The notes below the pieces were generated by a model. It was given only the letters and a program-made list of their open reading frames with translations, was not told the DNA's origin and searched no databases. Positions 34,276 to 45,514 of a DNA stretch of 64,000 bases are shown here, piece by piece (positions within the stretch are counted from its first letter, which is position 1; the number at the start of each line of letters is the position of its first letter). A program made the translations under genes and the position numbers. Source of the stretch: Haberlea rhodopensis (lineage: Eukaryota > Streptophyta > Magnoliopsida > Lamiales > Gesneriaceae); NCBI GenBank assembly GCA_907163345.1, contig CAJQUN010000479.1, positions 124,001-188,000 of the forward strand, written 5' to 3'.

Positions 34276-36126
34276 TGTAATGCCTTGAAATGACGTATAC
34301 ATGTTGGATATGATTCTTGTGTAATTACGTCTTAAAGATGGTATGATGTGAACTCGGGTTCGGGTGGAACCGAGTATGATACGAATATGACAAGAGATGA
34401 GCTTTCATTATATTATGAAATGGCACCAATTGTAAGGCATTTCTACACTTGTTATGAAACAACTATATAGTAGAGATGTTGTTGACTAGTAGAAGGGGGT
34501 GACTAGTTGCTCATTGATAATCAACTTATAGTGTAACATAGAATTACATGGTTGTGGACTATGTAGTAAAATACATGTGTAGGTAAAATACATGTAGTTG
34601 CGTAGCAAGTTGACATGAATTTGAGGGGATATGCATTTGAATTTGAGTTGAATTTGGTAAGTATATATAGCATGGTTTCAGATTTGAAACACACAATTCA
34701 CCAAAACACACCTACTAATCTCTACAAACTTTCTCTCAACCCTTTACTCTCTCTTGTCTCTTTCCTTGGTTTTGGCTTGGATAATCTGCTTGAAACTTGT
34801 AATTCACTTGGAGTTCAATCTACTTGGTAAGAATTTAATGATTCTAAGTTTGATTATGTAGGTATCTATGAGTTATGTGAACTTGAGTACCAAGTGTTCA
34901 TGGTTGGAATTACTGTTATTATGCAAAGAATTGAGTTCTATGATGATAGAAACATGTTTATATGAGCCTAGAGATTTCATGAAACATGTTTGAATGTGAA
35001 TTTTTGAGTAGTAGAAGAAGAACCATGAAGATAAGCTCAAAATCACCATGTTCTGAATTTTTCGGACATCGGCGACCGATCGCGAGCCCTATGGCAATCG
35101 ATCCCCGAGAACAGAGCAAAAAGAAGGCGGTGAAAACATATGGCGATCGATCGGTGAAAAACGTGATCGATCACGAGGAAACAGAACACTTTGGCGAAAC
35201 GATCGCGAGATAGTGGTGATCGATCGCGCTGAAACAGAACATGTTGGCGATCGATCGGGGAAAAATGGCGATCGATCCCAGGGTTAAGTTTTTGAAAAAT
35301 GTGAGATTTTTGTTGAATTTTCTTTTGAAGCCTATTGTAACATGTTATATTGTTCATATTGTTGTATCATCATCACAGTGGACGGGGCAACAAGGCGGTT
35401 AGACATTGACGCCTACTTTATATCTTGTGTGTCGCAGAACAGGTACGTTTTGACGTACGAGTATATGATATTGTTGTGATGATGATGTGAGCATGGTATC
35501 ATATGATTAGTGACATCATATGCATGTGCATTCATGATATTGATATTGTTGAGATGGGTGCCACGATAGATGTGTAGCATATGCTTTGGCTGAGATCGGT
35601 GCCACGATAGATATGCCAGTGTTGGGCATATGCTTTGGCTGGGATTGTTGTCACGATAGGTATGATACATATGCTTTGGCATGAGAGATATACGCCGGTT
35701 GGGTATATGCTCTGGCTGTTATAACATGTGAGGACAGTACTATGATATGTGCTGCTAATATGAAGATGTGAGGAGGTTCCACTGACATATTGAGCTGGGA
35801 TAGGCATATCATATTGGTCTGGTTATAACAGGATGAGGAATGAGACATGTCATGACATATTTGCATTTGATGATGCATGATACAGGACAATCACATTTGA
35901 TGTTTAAAGTGCTTTATCGTTTATGTTTTTATTGATATCGAACTGGGATGGTTGTTTATCTATACTCATGTTGTGTGATTGTTTCTGTAGGAAATCATAG
36001 ACGTGGGAGGACGGGATTGTGAGTCTATTCAGCTGCGAGTTGAACCACTGTATAGGAGTTGTACGGGTCTAGGTTGTTTTACAGTACAAATGATATGTAC
36101 GAGTCTAGGTTGTTTTACAGTACAAA
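34276..36126 (+). repeat. 5' LTR of element E (3' end deleted)
   Basis: Starts TGTAATGCCTTGAAATGACG; its first 380 bp match 58001-58383. TATATATA at 34662-34669 is a good TATA box; TTG/GTAAG donor-like site at 34826/34827; degenerate palindromes 35072-35275; acceptor-like CATCACAG ending 35378; exon-like block 35379-35442; hairpin 35443-35458; imperfect repeats of TATGCTTTGGCTG...GCCACGATAG at 35556-35715; acceptor-like TTTCTGTAG ending 35990. A 36-bp tandem duplication at 36062-36130 sits at the break into gag. Confidence 0.88.
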
Positions 36127-37636
36127 TGGAAAGCCACATTGATTGAGCTGAGAGCTCAAGGACAGACTGTGAATTGGGATGTTTTCAGAACTCGTTTTCT
36201 TGATCAATATTTCTCTGTGGCTGCGAGGCAGAGGAAAGAAGATGAGCTCACTAATTTGAAACAGAGAACAATGACAGTGTTATTATGCTGTGCAGTATTC
36301 TTCATTGTTACAGTATGTACAACATATTGTTGCAAACACAAAGGCAAAGATCAGACAGTTTGTGAAGGGCTTGAGGCCTGAGTTGTTTGATAGGGTGATT
36401 TCTAATAACCCTACGTCATACGAAGTAGCATTGACTAGAGCTGAGATGGCAGAGATTGCAGTTGGTGTGTATAAGGATGTAGGACAATCCCAACCACCTA
36501 CATCAGAGAGCATGAGACCTAAAGGAGAACCGTTTAAAGCATCACGAGGAGGTGCATCTTCCTCTAGATTTAGTGGAAAGCGATTTGTTCAGCGAAAGGG
36601 TGGTGAACGAGGTACCAAAGGACAGTCCCAAGGTAGTAGTAATGGCAGTGGTCGAGGTTTACAATGTTTTAAGTGTGGAGGGCCACATTTTAAACGAGAT
36701 TGTCCACAACTTGATACTCCAGTTTGTTTCCGCTGTGGGATGACAGGACATATGATCAGAGATTGCCCTCAACTTGGAGGACAACAAATGAGAGGGAATA
36801 TGTCACAAAGTACAGTGTAGCAGAGACCATAGGGTGTTCCACGGACTGGTGGAGGACAGAGAGCAGGACCACCTCAGACTCAGGTGTATGCACTGAACAA
36901 GGAGCAAGCAGAGGCAGCTCCTGATGATGTGATTGCGGGTAAGTGTAGTTTATTTACTTATCATGCTTTACTTTTGATTGATACTGATGCATCATATTCC
37001 TTTATTGCACAAGAGTTTATTAATCAGTATCATATATGCTCGTCTCCATTGTTAATGCCTCTATATGTCTCGACACCTACTGTGATGGCTTGTCAGAGTG
37101 TGTCTGATTGTGTTATTCAGTTTGATACTGAGTATAGGATACATGCCGATTTGATTGTGTTAGAAATGATGGATTTTGATTTTATACTGGGTATTGATGT
37201 GTTGAGCAGATATAAAACTGTTGTAGATTGTTGTCAGAAGACAGTGATTTCAGTCTGATACTGGAAATCAATGGATCTTCTATGGACAATGATCACGTGC
37301 CAAGATTCCATTGATATATGCTCTTAGAATGTCCCGCTTGTTAGAACGTGGACATACGGGATATGTGATATATGATGTGGATGTCACAGATAAGAAAGTA
37401 GAAAGAAGAGTAGAGAATATACCAGTGGTTGCAGAGTATGCAGATGTCTTTCCAGATGAGATTCCTGGATTTCCACCAAGTCGAGAAGTGGAATTTGGTA
37501 TTGAGTTAGTGCGTGGTACTTCTGCAATTTCACGAGCACCATATCTAATGGCACCTTCGGAATTAAGAGAGTTGAAAACTCAATTACAAGATCTATTGGA
37601 CAATGGGTACATAAGTCCTAGTGTATCATCTTGGGG
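36127..37636 (+). pseudogene. Element E gag, protease and RT start
   Basis: Opens in the middle of gag at TGG AAA GCC (residues WKATLIELRAQG), directly joined to LTR sequence. DQYFSVAARQRKEDELTNLKQ and FVKGLRPELFDRV are gag core. A frameshift lies near 36290. Two zinc knuckles follow: CFKCGGPHFKRDC (one residue short between the second Cys and His) and CFRCGMTGHMIRDC. After stops near 36818-36835 the protease shows LLIDTDASYSFI, where the family has D-T/S-G, so the catalytic loop Gly is replaced by Asp. LGIDVLSRY follows, a frameshift at about 37255, then the linker EIPGFPPSREVEFGIEL into RT up to the A' insertion. Confidence 0.9.
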
Positions 37637-38685
37637 TGTGAGACCCCGTTATCTAATCAACAATATAAGGTGCAATTAAGAGAACTAATCATATTCATCA
37701 GAGGGTTTGATCGTGTTGATAACCTGAGCTTATAGAGATTACAGTACCAAAAGAATTTCAAAAGGGATTAGTTACATTTCTTAGTAACAGCGTGTAAGAC
37801 TATAGTTCTACTACACTCCTTGTAGAAACTATACAAAATCAAACTCTGTTCTGCTAATCCTGTAGCACTCCTTAAAGCTCAACGTGTCAACCCCGACCCT
37901 TGTTCTCTGTATTAAATGCACCTACAAAGACAACCCCCAACACATGAGCACATCATAATTCATATTCAACATAATATGAATGTAAAGCATAATGCATAAT
38001 CATAGATATAAAATACTTCTTGTATTTCCAATGCATTTAAAACGCCCATTGGTTGTCCCTGTACCATAACTCATAATCAAATCATTATATGAACTTATGG
38101 CTTCCTTAAATAAATGTCATGACATAACTTCACTTCTTAAATCTTAAATCTTTCTTAGTCAGTTTATCATCAGTGTATTTTAATGCCCTTCGCTTCGTAA
38201 TTTTCTTAACAAGCGGTTCTTCTTCCTCGCTTATTCATACAAGCGGTATCTCTTCCTCGCTTCGTATGGCATACCTCGCCTCCATGTGCGAGCGAGCCTC
38301 CCCCTCCCGCTCCACATTTTTAGCGGTATAAGCGGTAAGCATTAAAATCATCATAGTGATAACCCTGACTCGTGGAATACACACCATTTATTCCACAACA
38401 TACATATGCAACAACAATGCATAACAACATGTATAATACTCATAATGCACAACTTTGCATCTATCATGTGTCAAATAATGAATAAATAATACATGTTGCC
38501 GTTGGGATGCCCGTACGTCGCTTACGTACCTTTCCAAAATATGGTGTGTTGCAGGACTCTATCCCCTGCGTTGTGTAGCTATCTGTGAAGGCTCTACACC
38601 AGTGTACAATACAATATTAGATGCCAATTTATAGTCCAAAATCAAAAATTCCAACAAAACATCATTTTTCATTATTCTGCCTCTG

Positions 38686-38834
38686 GCGATCGATCGCTAC
38701 TCCGAGGCGATCGATCGCCAGACTTCACTGGCTTGAGGCGATCGATCGCGCCATTCATGGCGATCGATCGCCTACCTTTGATTTTGGCTACTGGCCTTCG
38801 GCGATCGATCGCCGCGTTTGTGGCGATCGATCGC
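38686..38834 (-). repeat. Palindrome array GCGATCGATCGC in A' LTR
   Basis: Six perfect copies starting at 38686, 38707, 38738, 38760, 38801 and 38823; none is mutated. Confidence 0.95.
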
Positions 38835-39130
38835 CACATACTCTGTGCGCGATTTTTCCAGGTTTCTCGAACACCCATTTTCATACCAACAATTATAGCA
38901 TATTAGACACACTTCATGCTTGAACAAATATGCTAAGAGTTACTAGGTACTACCATGAATGTATTCATATCAAAGTTATACCCATACTTAAAACCCACAT
39001 GCTTGAAAATCACCCAACAACATCAATGCTCACCCAAGCTTTCTGGAAACAGGGTAACATATTTCTTTACCCAGATTTTCGAACACATATATTCAAGCCA
39101 ACAAATCTACCACATAACACATATAACATG

Positions 39131-41638
39131 TGTAAGGACCCCATATACTTAACCCTTGATTAGTGTATTAATCATTATGTGTGGCACATGCTTTCCATAA
39201 AATCATTCGGGAAACTCAGATGATACTTTACCATTGAATGACAATTACAAAGTTTTCTTTAACATACAATGTTATAAGTTCATCATCCTAACAACAAGAG
39301 ACTCATGGAGTTCGCCCATTACATCATTTTTTTTTTACATTGTGGACTTTTATAAAAAATTGGGCAGAGTCTCCCCATAAATAGAGCTATCCCGAAATAA
39401 AAGTACAACACATAACATAATTCCCGGCCAGGGAAAACATAATACTCATCAGAATGCAGCAATATCAAGTAAATTCCCAGCCAGGGAAGACACCACACAT
39501 ATGGCAACAAAAGTGGGTTTCAACACCCACAATACACCAATGACTCTCATAATCTTTAGCAATTCTACCTCTAATTGCATGCAACATAGAATGAAAGAGA
39601 GAAAGGCTCATGCCTTTATATACAACCCATAAACAAGTATAATCGTGCTCACATGCGAGCATCATAAATATGTGTATAACCATCATGGGTATATATATAT
39701 GTAGGTACTCTATAAGATACCGTGCTCCATCAAGCCCTGGTACCACGATCCTGAGAGTACATCCAATCAACAGCTCGAGCTCATCTCCAAAGCCATCGAT
39801 GTACCTGTTCACCTGCCCCCAACAGAGACAGCCCCCAATGGGGTGAGCATACCAATTCCACAATTTCATAATCATAATGACATAATACATAATTTACGAA
39901 AATGTAAATATTGTGGAACATATGTGACACTTCCTGGATGGTATCATCCTCATCCTAGCGTACTCCTGTAATAACCCTGTTCTCAAAACAGATAAATCAT
40001 CAAATCCTGAATATGCAGTTAATCATCATATTGGTTAACCCTAACCAGTTTCGAATTAACAACATTTCATAACATCTTTCTTTATCTAGCAATTATCGTA
40101 ATTCTAGATATCATAATGAGATTTCCTTAACTTCCGATACTAGTTAATCACTTCTCTGATTAACTACGTCTCTGTTCCTATTCATTACCAATAGGGAATA
40201 AAATACAGATATCCTAGATATCTAATTCTACTGGTGTTCGCTCCGTAGCGACCACACCCATTATTTGCTCGCTTCATAGCGGCACCAAGCATTTCATCAT
40301 GTGAATCAAAATAACGTAACCAAGTCCCGGTGCCATCATAGTAAGACATTTCATGTATTTAATTCTTGCATCATACTTGTAAAACATCATTTAAGCTATG
40401 CTCGTACGCTAAACGTACCTTAAATCCTCGAAGTCCGAGCCAAACCTTGCTCGAGTTCCATGTCCCGAGGAATGATGTGCTAACACGATAAATAATTCAC
40501 AATTATTTACGAACATGCAACCCATGCTCAAGCACACCCATATCCCTCAAAATATTATCAACACACGACAATTAACCTTTAAAAAGACCCGGGGCAGGGT
40601 ACATGCAGGGAGGGAACAAATGAGACAATATCGAAAATTGTTCAAGAACACCCTACAAATTTTCGAACCCTTATCTCACAAATCGAACCCAATTAAACAC
40701 CATAAATCATCTAAAAATGTGAATTAAACCATCAATAGCAAGAATCATCATCCTTGCCAAAAACCCCCAAATTTTCGAACTCAAGCCCTTAAATTCGAAC
40801 CCAATAAGCATCAATAAAACATCTAAACATGTAATAATCAATTACTAACAAGAATCATCACTCCTTGTCAAAAGCCCCAATTTTCGAACCCTAACTCATG
40901 AAAATCGAGCTGAAATTCGAACTAAATGCAACAATTATTTCGAACCACAAAAGTCTGAAATCATCGACTCAAAATCAGCTTAAAAACGCCCCAAAAACAT
41001 TAGAATAATCGTGCCAAAATCATACCAAAATCGAGCCCAAAAATCGGATGAACTCCAGTTTTCGAACCCTACGCTTTTCTGGCAAATCCGAACGCGATTC
41101 TCGACGAAACTTCGAATTGTTGGTATGGATAGGAGCGCCTGGAAGAGACGATTCCAACGGCGGGTGGCACGCGCCGAACGGCGGCGGGCGAACGACTTTT
41201 ACGCGCGGAGGTCAAAGGGGATCGAGAAGTGCGCGGGCGGGAAGAGAGAGAGGAGGTGGGGAAAAATGGTTCCGATAATTAAAATCTCGGGTTCAACTGG
41301 TATTTATAGCAAAAATACCCCGAAATACTAATATCCCCACAAATACATCATGATTCATTAAAAATCATCTGTTTTCAAAAACTCTCTCTCTAACCCAAAA
41401 ACCCCCTACCAGTGCCCACACCAAGCACCCGAGATTCCGAGTCACACTAAAAACCCAACTCACAGGTTTTCACCGAAATGAGAATACGATCTCAACCTCG
41501 GGATCCAACGATCCCAACTACTCAAATAAACGAGCCCAGAAGGCCCAACATCGCGATTAAACTTCAAATCGCCACGTAAAACAACTTCAGGGATTTTTAA
41601 CACTACGGGATTAACATCTATGATCCCTGGTCATTACA
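39131..41638 (-). repeat. D LTR1
   Basis: 2,508 bp. Minus strand TGTAATGACCAGGG...GGTCCTTACA. TATA box (minus CTATAAATAC, 41300-41309), palindromic TTCGAA cluster 40660-41125, hairpin 40404-40418 after GATTTAAG. Compared with LTR2 and LTR3 it lacks about 40 bp near 40227 and an 11-bp CGGACGGCGGC-type unit near 41190. A + strand open frame at 41011-41331 and minus frames near 39465-39890 look non-genuine. Confidence 0.92.
40660..41125 (-). repeat. TTCGAA palindrome cluster in D LTR1
   Basis: About eight TTCGAA words, mostly in the context TTCGAACC or TTCGAACT, within 465 bp. They occupy the place where the other families carry GCGATCGATCGC arrays. The same cluster recurs in LTR2 (about 47080-47545) and LTR3 (about 53500-53965). 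Confidence 0.8.
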
Positions 41639-43489
41639 ATATCCCCCACTAAAAGAATTTCGTCCTCGAAATTAGCACCGATGTATCACATAACACCCAG
41701 GCTACACAACAACATGAAGCCATAACTTCGATTCTTGACCATATCAGAATCGTATTAATAAACGCGAGGATACTTACCTCACATCAAACTCTGAAACAGA
41801 GCGACATACCAAAACCAACATATCACCCAAGAGGCAAAACGTACCTCAATGCGGGTCATCCTAAAAGTCAGCCTTTCATGACTGCAAAACAACCAATACT
41901 TACGGCTGTAGGTCGGACAGTCATCCTTAGTTCTAATACAATTAGTATGAACGCATCCTAAATGACACCTCAACCGTGAGAACGTTGACCTCGTGTCAAA
42001 CTCTGGAGTGGAATAGACTTCCAAATCCATCATAACGTCAAAGAGCGTCAGCACAACTCAACGCTAATAATCCAAAAGCAGTTAGTCAACTGAAACTGCA
42101 AGGATTCGAATCGCTCCCGATTCCATCGTAGATATCATCCATTGACATCTCTTATCATGACTCACGATGTCTAACATACATCGTTACAAGGGAAACATCA
42201 GTACACCACGGTGTACACATACCAAACCTGGTTTCCACTTCCAAACCTCCTCTATCGAATGAGCACTCGCATCATTGCAACTCAAGTTGGGCAACTCACG
42301 GCCATAGATTCACATGAAAGATATCTCATAAGATGTCCACCTCCGGATATCCCAAGAACCACATCCTGGTCATAGAGAAACAATCGAGACTCCTCAGAGT
42401 TTCAAATTTGAAAGGACATGCAATAAACCCATTGCATCCCAAATACATGGATTCCCAGATCGAATCAACGACGACTTGATGACTCTCTTGTTGGTACTTC
42501 AACATCATGAGCTGTCCCAGGCAAGTCTCACCAAGATTTAAACATAAACGTATACACGTTTCAGTGAGGCATGCACAACCTCAACCTCGATGACATGGTG
42601 ACTACTAGAGTCCACCACAATCCACATCGTATCACCTTACGATTTGCCACACTTGGTTCCTACGAGCAGTATAACGGCTCTAACAAGCCCCTCTTGGTGC
42701 TGCACACACACGACAGACAAACTAGTCGCTGCCTCTCTAGGTTCACCTCAAACCTACCAATAAGATGGACGTTCCCGCACGGCATACCATACTGTGGGAA
42801 GAAAATCAATGGAGTAGTGGGTCTTTACCCAACATTCCTCCAATGCTGATATACCCTGGACACTCCAATGTCCCCATGTACTTAACATAACCTGATCCTA
42901 CTCCCTTAGGACCCATTCTACACCCTCATGGGTGGTGTGACCATGTCTACCACATGTCATATCAATAGAAAGCGAGTAATTCCTCCACGATTACTCCTGT
43001 CGTCAAAAACATGGCCAAAAAGCCATTCCAACGAGCATACCTCAAGGGTATCACCATTCGAAATATGATTACCTCAAACAATTTCTGCGGTACAATCACA
43101 TGTACGGCGCGTCCATCCATTCCTCGAGCAACCCGCTCGGTATAAGGGTCACGTCAATCGGTGCCGCACACACCACCTCGTGCCCGACACTGGCACCCAA
43201 GGTATACAACTGAAAACGTATACTCAACGCATTGTTCATCGTAACGATGATGCATGTCTAATAAGACATCTCCTACATCATCGTCATCGCCATCCCGTGA
43301 CGACACATGCCCACTCATGGCATCTAAGGTATCGTCAACTAGTGACGATACATGTCAACAATGACATCTAAACAACCCAGTCAACTCGTGACGGTCTATG
43401 TACATCAACGTATGTCATCCATCATCATGCTAGTAAAATAGCCATACATATAGTCATTAATTCTTGACATGGATGATTAAAATCATCAT

Positions 43490-45076
43490 CTTATAACATC
43501 ATCATCTTATACATCATCATCATATAAGCATCATCATCTCATAGCATCATCATCTTATACATCATCATCATATAGGCATCATCATCTTATAGCATCATCA
43601 TCTTATACATCATTCTCATATAAGCATCATCATCTTATAGCATCATCATCTTATACATCATCATCATATAAGCATCATCATCTTATAGCATCATCATCTT
43701 ATAGATATAACAGTCAATGTACGAAATCATAGTTGAGTAAGCTTGTTAGTTATTCATTAACTCCTTTTCATTTTCCCTGGTTCATATTCATGCACATGGG
43801 CATCTTACCCTGTGGCATCTTACCACATAATAACATCGTATGGCCTCTTACCATATGGGCATCTAACCCCGTGGCGTCTTACCACATAATAACATCGTAT
43901 GGCCTCTTACCATATGGGCATCTTACCCCGTGGCGTCTCACCACATAATAACATCGTATGGCCTCTTACCATATGGGCATCTTACCCCGTGGCGTCTTAC
44001 CACATAATAACATTGTATGGCCTCTTACCATATGTGCATCTTACCCCGTGGCGTCTTACCACATAATAACATCGTATGGCCTCTTACCATATGGGCATCT
44101 TACCCCGTGGCGTCTTACCACATAATAACATCGTATGGCCTCTTACCATATGGGCATCTTACCCCGTCATATGGCATCTTACCATAACACAATCATCGTG
44201 TGGCATCTTACCACATGGGCATCTTACCCAATCATATGGCGTCTTACCATATCATAAACATTGTGTGGCATCTTACCACATGGGCACCTTACCCAATCTC
44301 ATATACGTCATCATAAACATCGTCATAATCATCATCATCGTAAACATCATCGTAAACATCATATCATCTTTACTCATCATAAACAGCATCATCATAACTT
44401 ACTTATCATAATCATCATCATAAACATCATATCATCTTTACTTATCATGAACATCATCATCATAACTTACTTATCATAATCATCATCATAAACATCATAT
44501 CATCTTTACTCATCATAAACATCATCATCTTAACTTACTTATCATAATCATCATCATAAACATCATATCATCTTTACTCATCATAAACATCATCATCTTA
44601 ACTTACTTATCATAATCATCATCATAAACATCATATCATCTTTACTCATCATAAACATCATCATCTTAACTTACTTATCATAATCATCATCATAAACATC
44701 ATATCATCTTTACTTATCATAAACATCATCATCATAACTTACTTATCATAATCATCATCATAAACATCATATCATCTTTACTCATCATAAACATCATCAT
44801 CTTAACTTACTTATCATAATCATCATCATAAACATCATATCATCTTTACTTATCATAAACATCATCATCTTAACTTACTTATCATAATCATCATCATACA
44901 CATCATATCATCTTTACTCATCATAAACATCATCATCTTAACTTACTTATCATAATCATCATCATAAACATCATATCATCTTTACTTATCATAAACATCA
45001 TCATCTTAACTTACTTATCATAATCATCATCATAAACATCATATCATCTTTACTTATCATAAACATCATCATCATA
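43490..45076 (-). repeat. Minisatellites in D internal 1
   Basis: ATCATCATCTTATA units at 43490-43705. Six full 59-bp units plus partial ones at about 43795-44290 (GTGGCGTCTTACCACATAAT...). Ten 68-bp units starting at 44396 and every 68 bases to 45008 (AACTTACTTATCATAATC...). Confidence 0.95.
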
Positions 45077-45498
45077 ATATGTAAGGGTATGGTTTACCGT
45101 CCGATGCTCGTACGTCTCTTACGTACCTTCCTTGCTCGAACATTACATGAACAAACGCATTAGTATATTCAATAATAATTGAGACCATACCGAAGTATTC
45201 CACTGTCGGTTGTCTACCCAGTCTGTCCTCAGATAATACGTCATATCTTTCTTTTCCCTGATTTTCTTCCAAAATCAGATTCCTTGGCACGTAGCATATA
45301 GAGTGTTAGACATCACTATTAATGTCATCCTATCGTGTCCCACACGATTCCTGCAACCACAATGGTTAGCAATACCGCTTTTCATATCATAAAAGCACAT
45401 GAACAATTAGTCATGTCGTATAACATTAATGCCATCATGCATAAATATGTGCTATCAATAACTTCCTAGGCCCTCAACAGCCCCAATGAGCAACCACT

Positions 45499-45510
45499 GC
45501 TCTGATACCA
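45499..45510 (-). other. D primer-binding site 1
   Basis: Minus-strand TGGTATCAGAGC next to LTR2, complementary to initiator tRNA-Met. Confidence 0.9.
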
Positions 45511-45514
45511 CTAA

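Larger units (their letters stand above)
41639..45514 (-). other. D internal region 1 (non-coding)
   Basis: 3,876 bp. Left end: minus-strand CTTTTAGTGGGGGATAT is a polypurine tract, preceded by TTTCGAGGACGAAA, a motif found at the end of gypsy internal regions. Right end: PBS at 45499-45510 (minus TGGTATCAGAGC), four bases inside the LTR. Between them I see no protein domain in any frame. 43440-45130 resembles the inner part of the B LTR, including minisatellites and a hairpin at 45110-45126. 41640-42900 is homologous to C at 61169-63150. Confidence 0.88.

Noticed and set aside
39465..39890. 141-residue minus frame repeated in all three D LTRs
   Set aside because: Not kept at full length (46066 and 45848 frames are split), has no recognisable domain, and lies in LTR sequence near the LTR end.
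41011..41331. Arg-rich 106-residue frame in D LTR
   Set aside because: Reading differs between LTR copies because of the 11-bp repeat; GC-rich leader just downstream of the TATA box on the opposite strand.
44076..44479. Open frames with MASYHMGILP and His-rich repeats in D
   Set aside because: Products of the 59-bp and CATCAT tandem units; present in both copies only because the DNA is duplicated.
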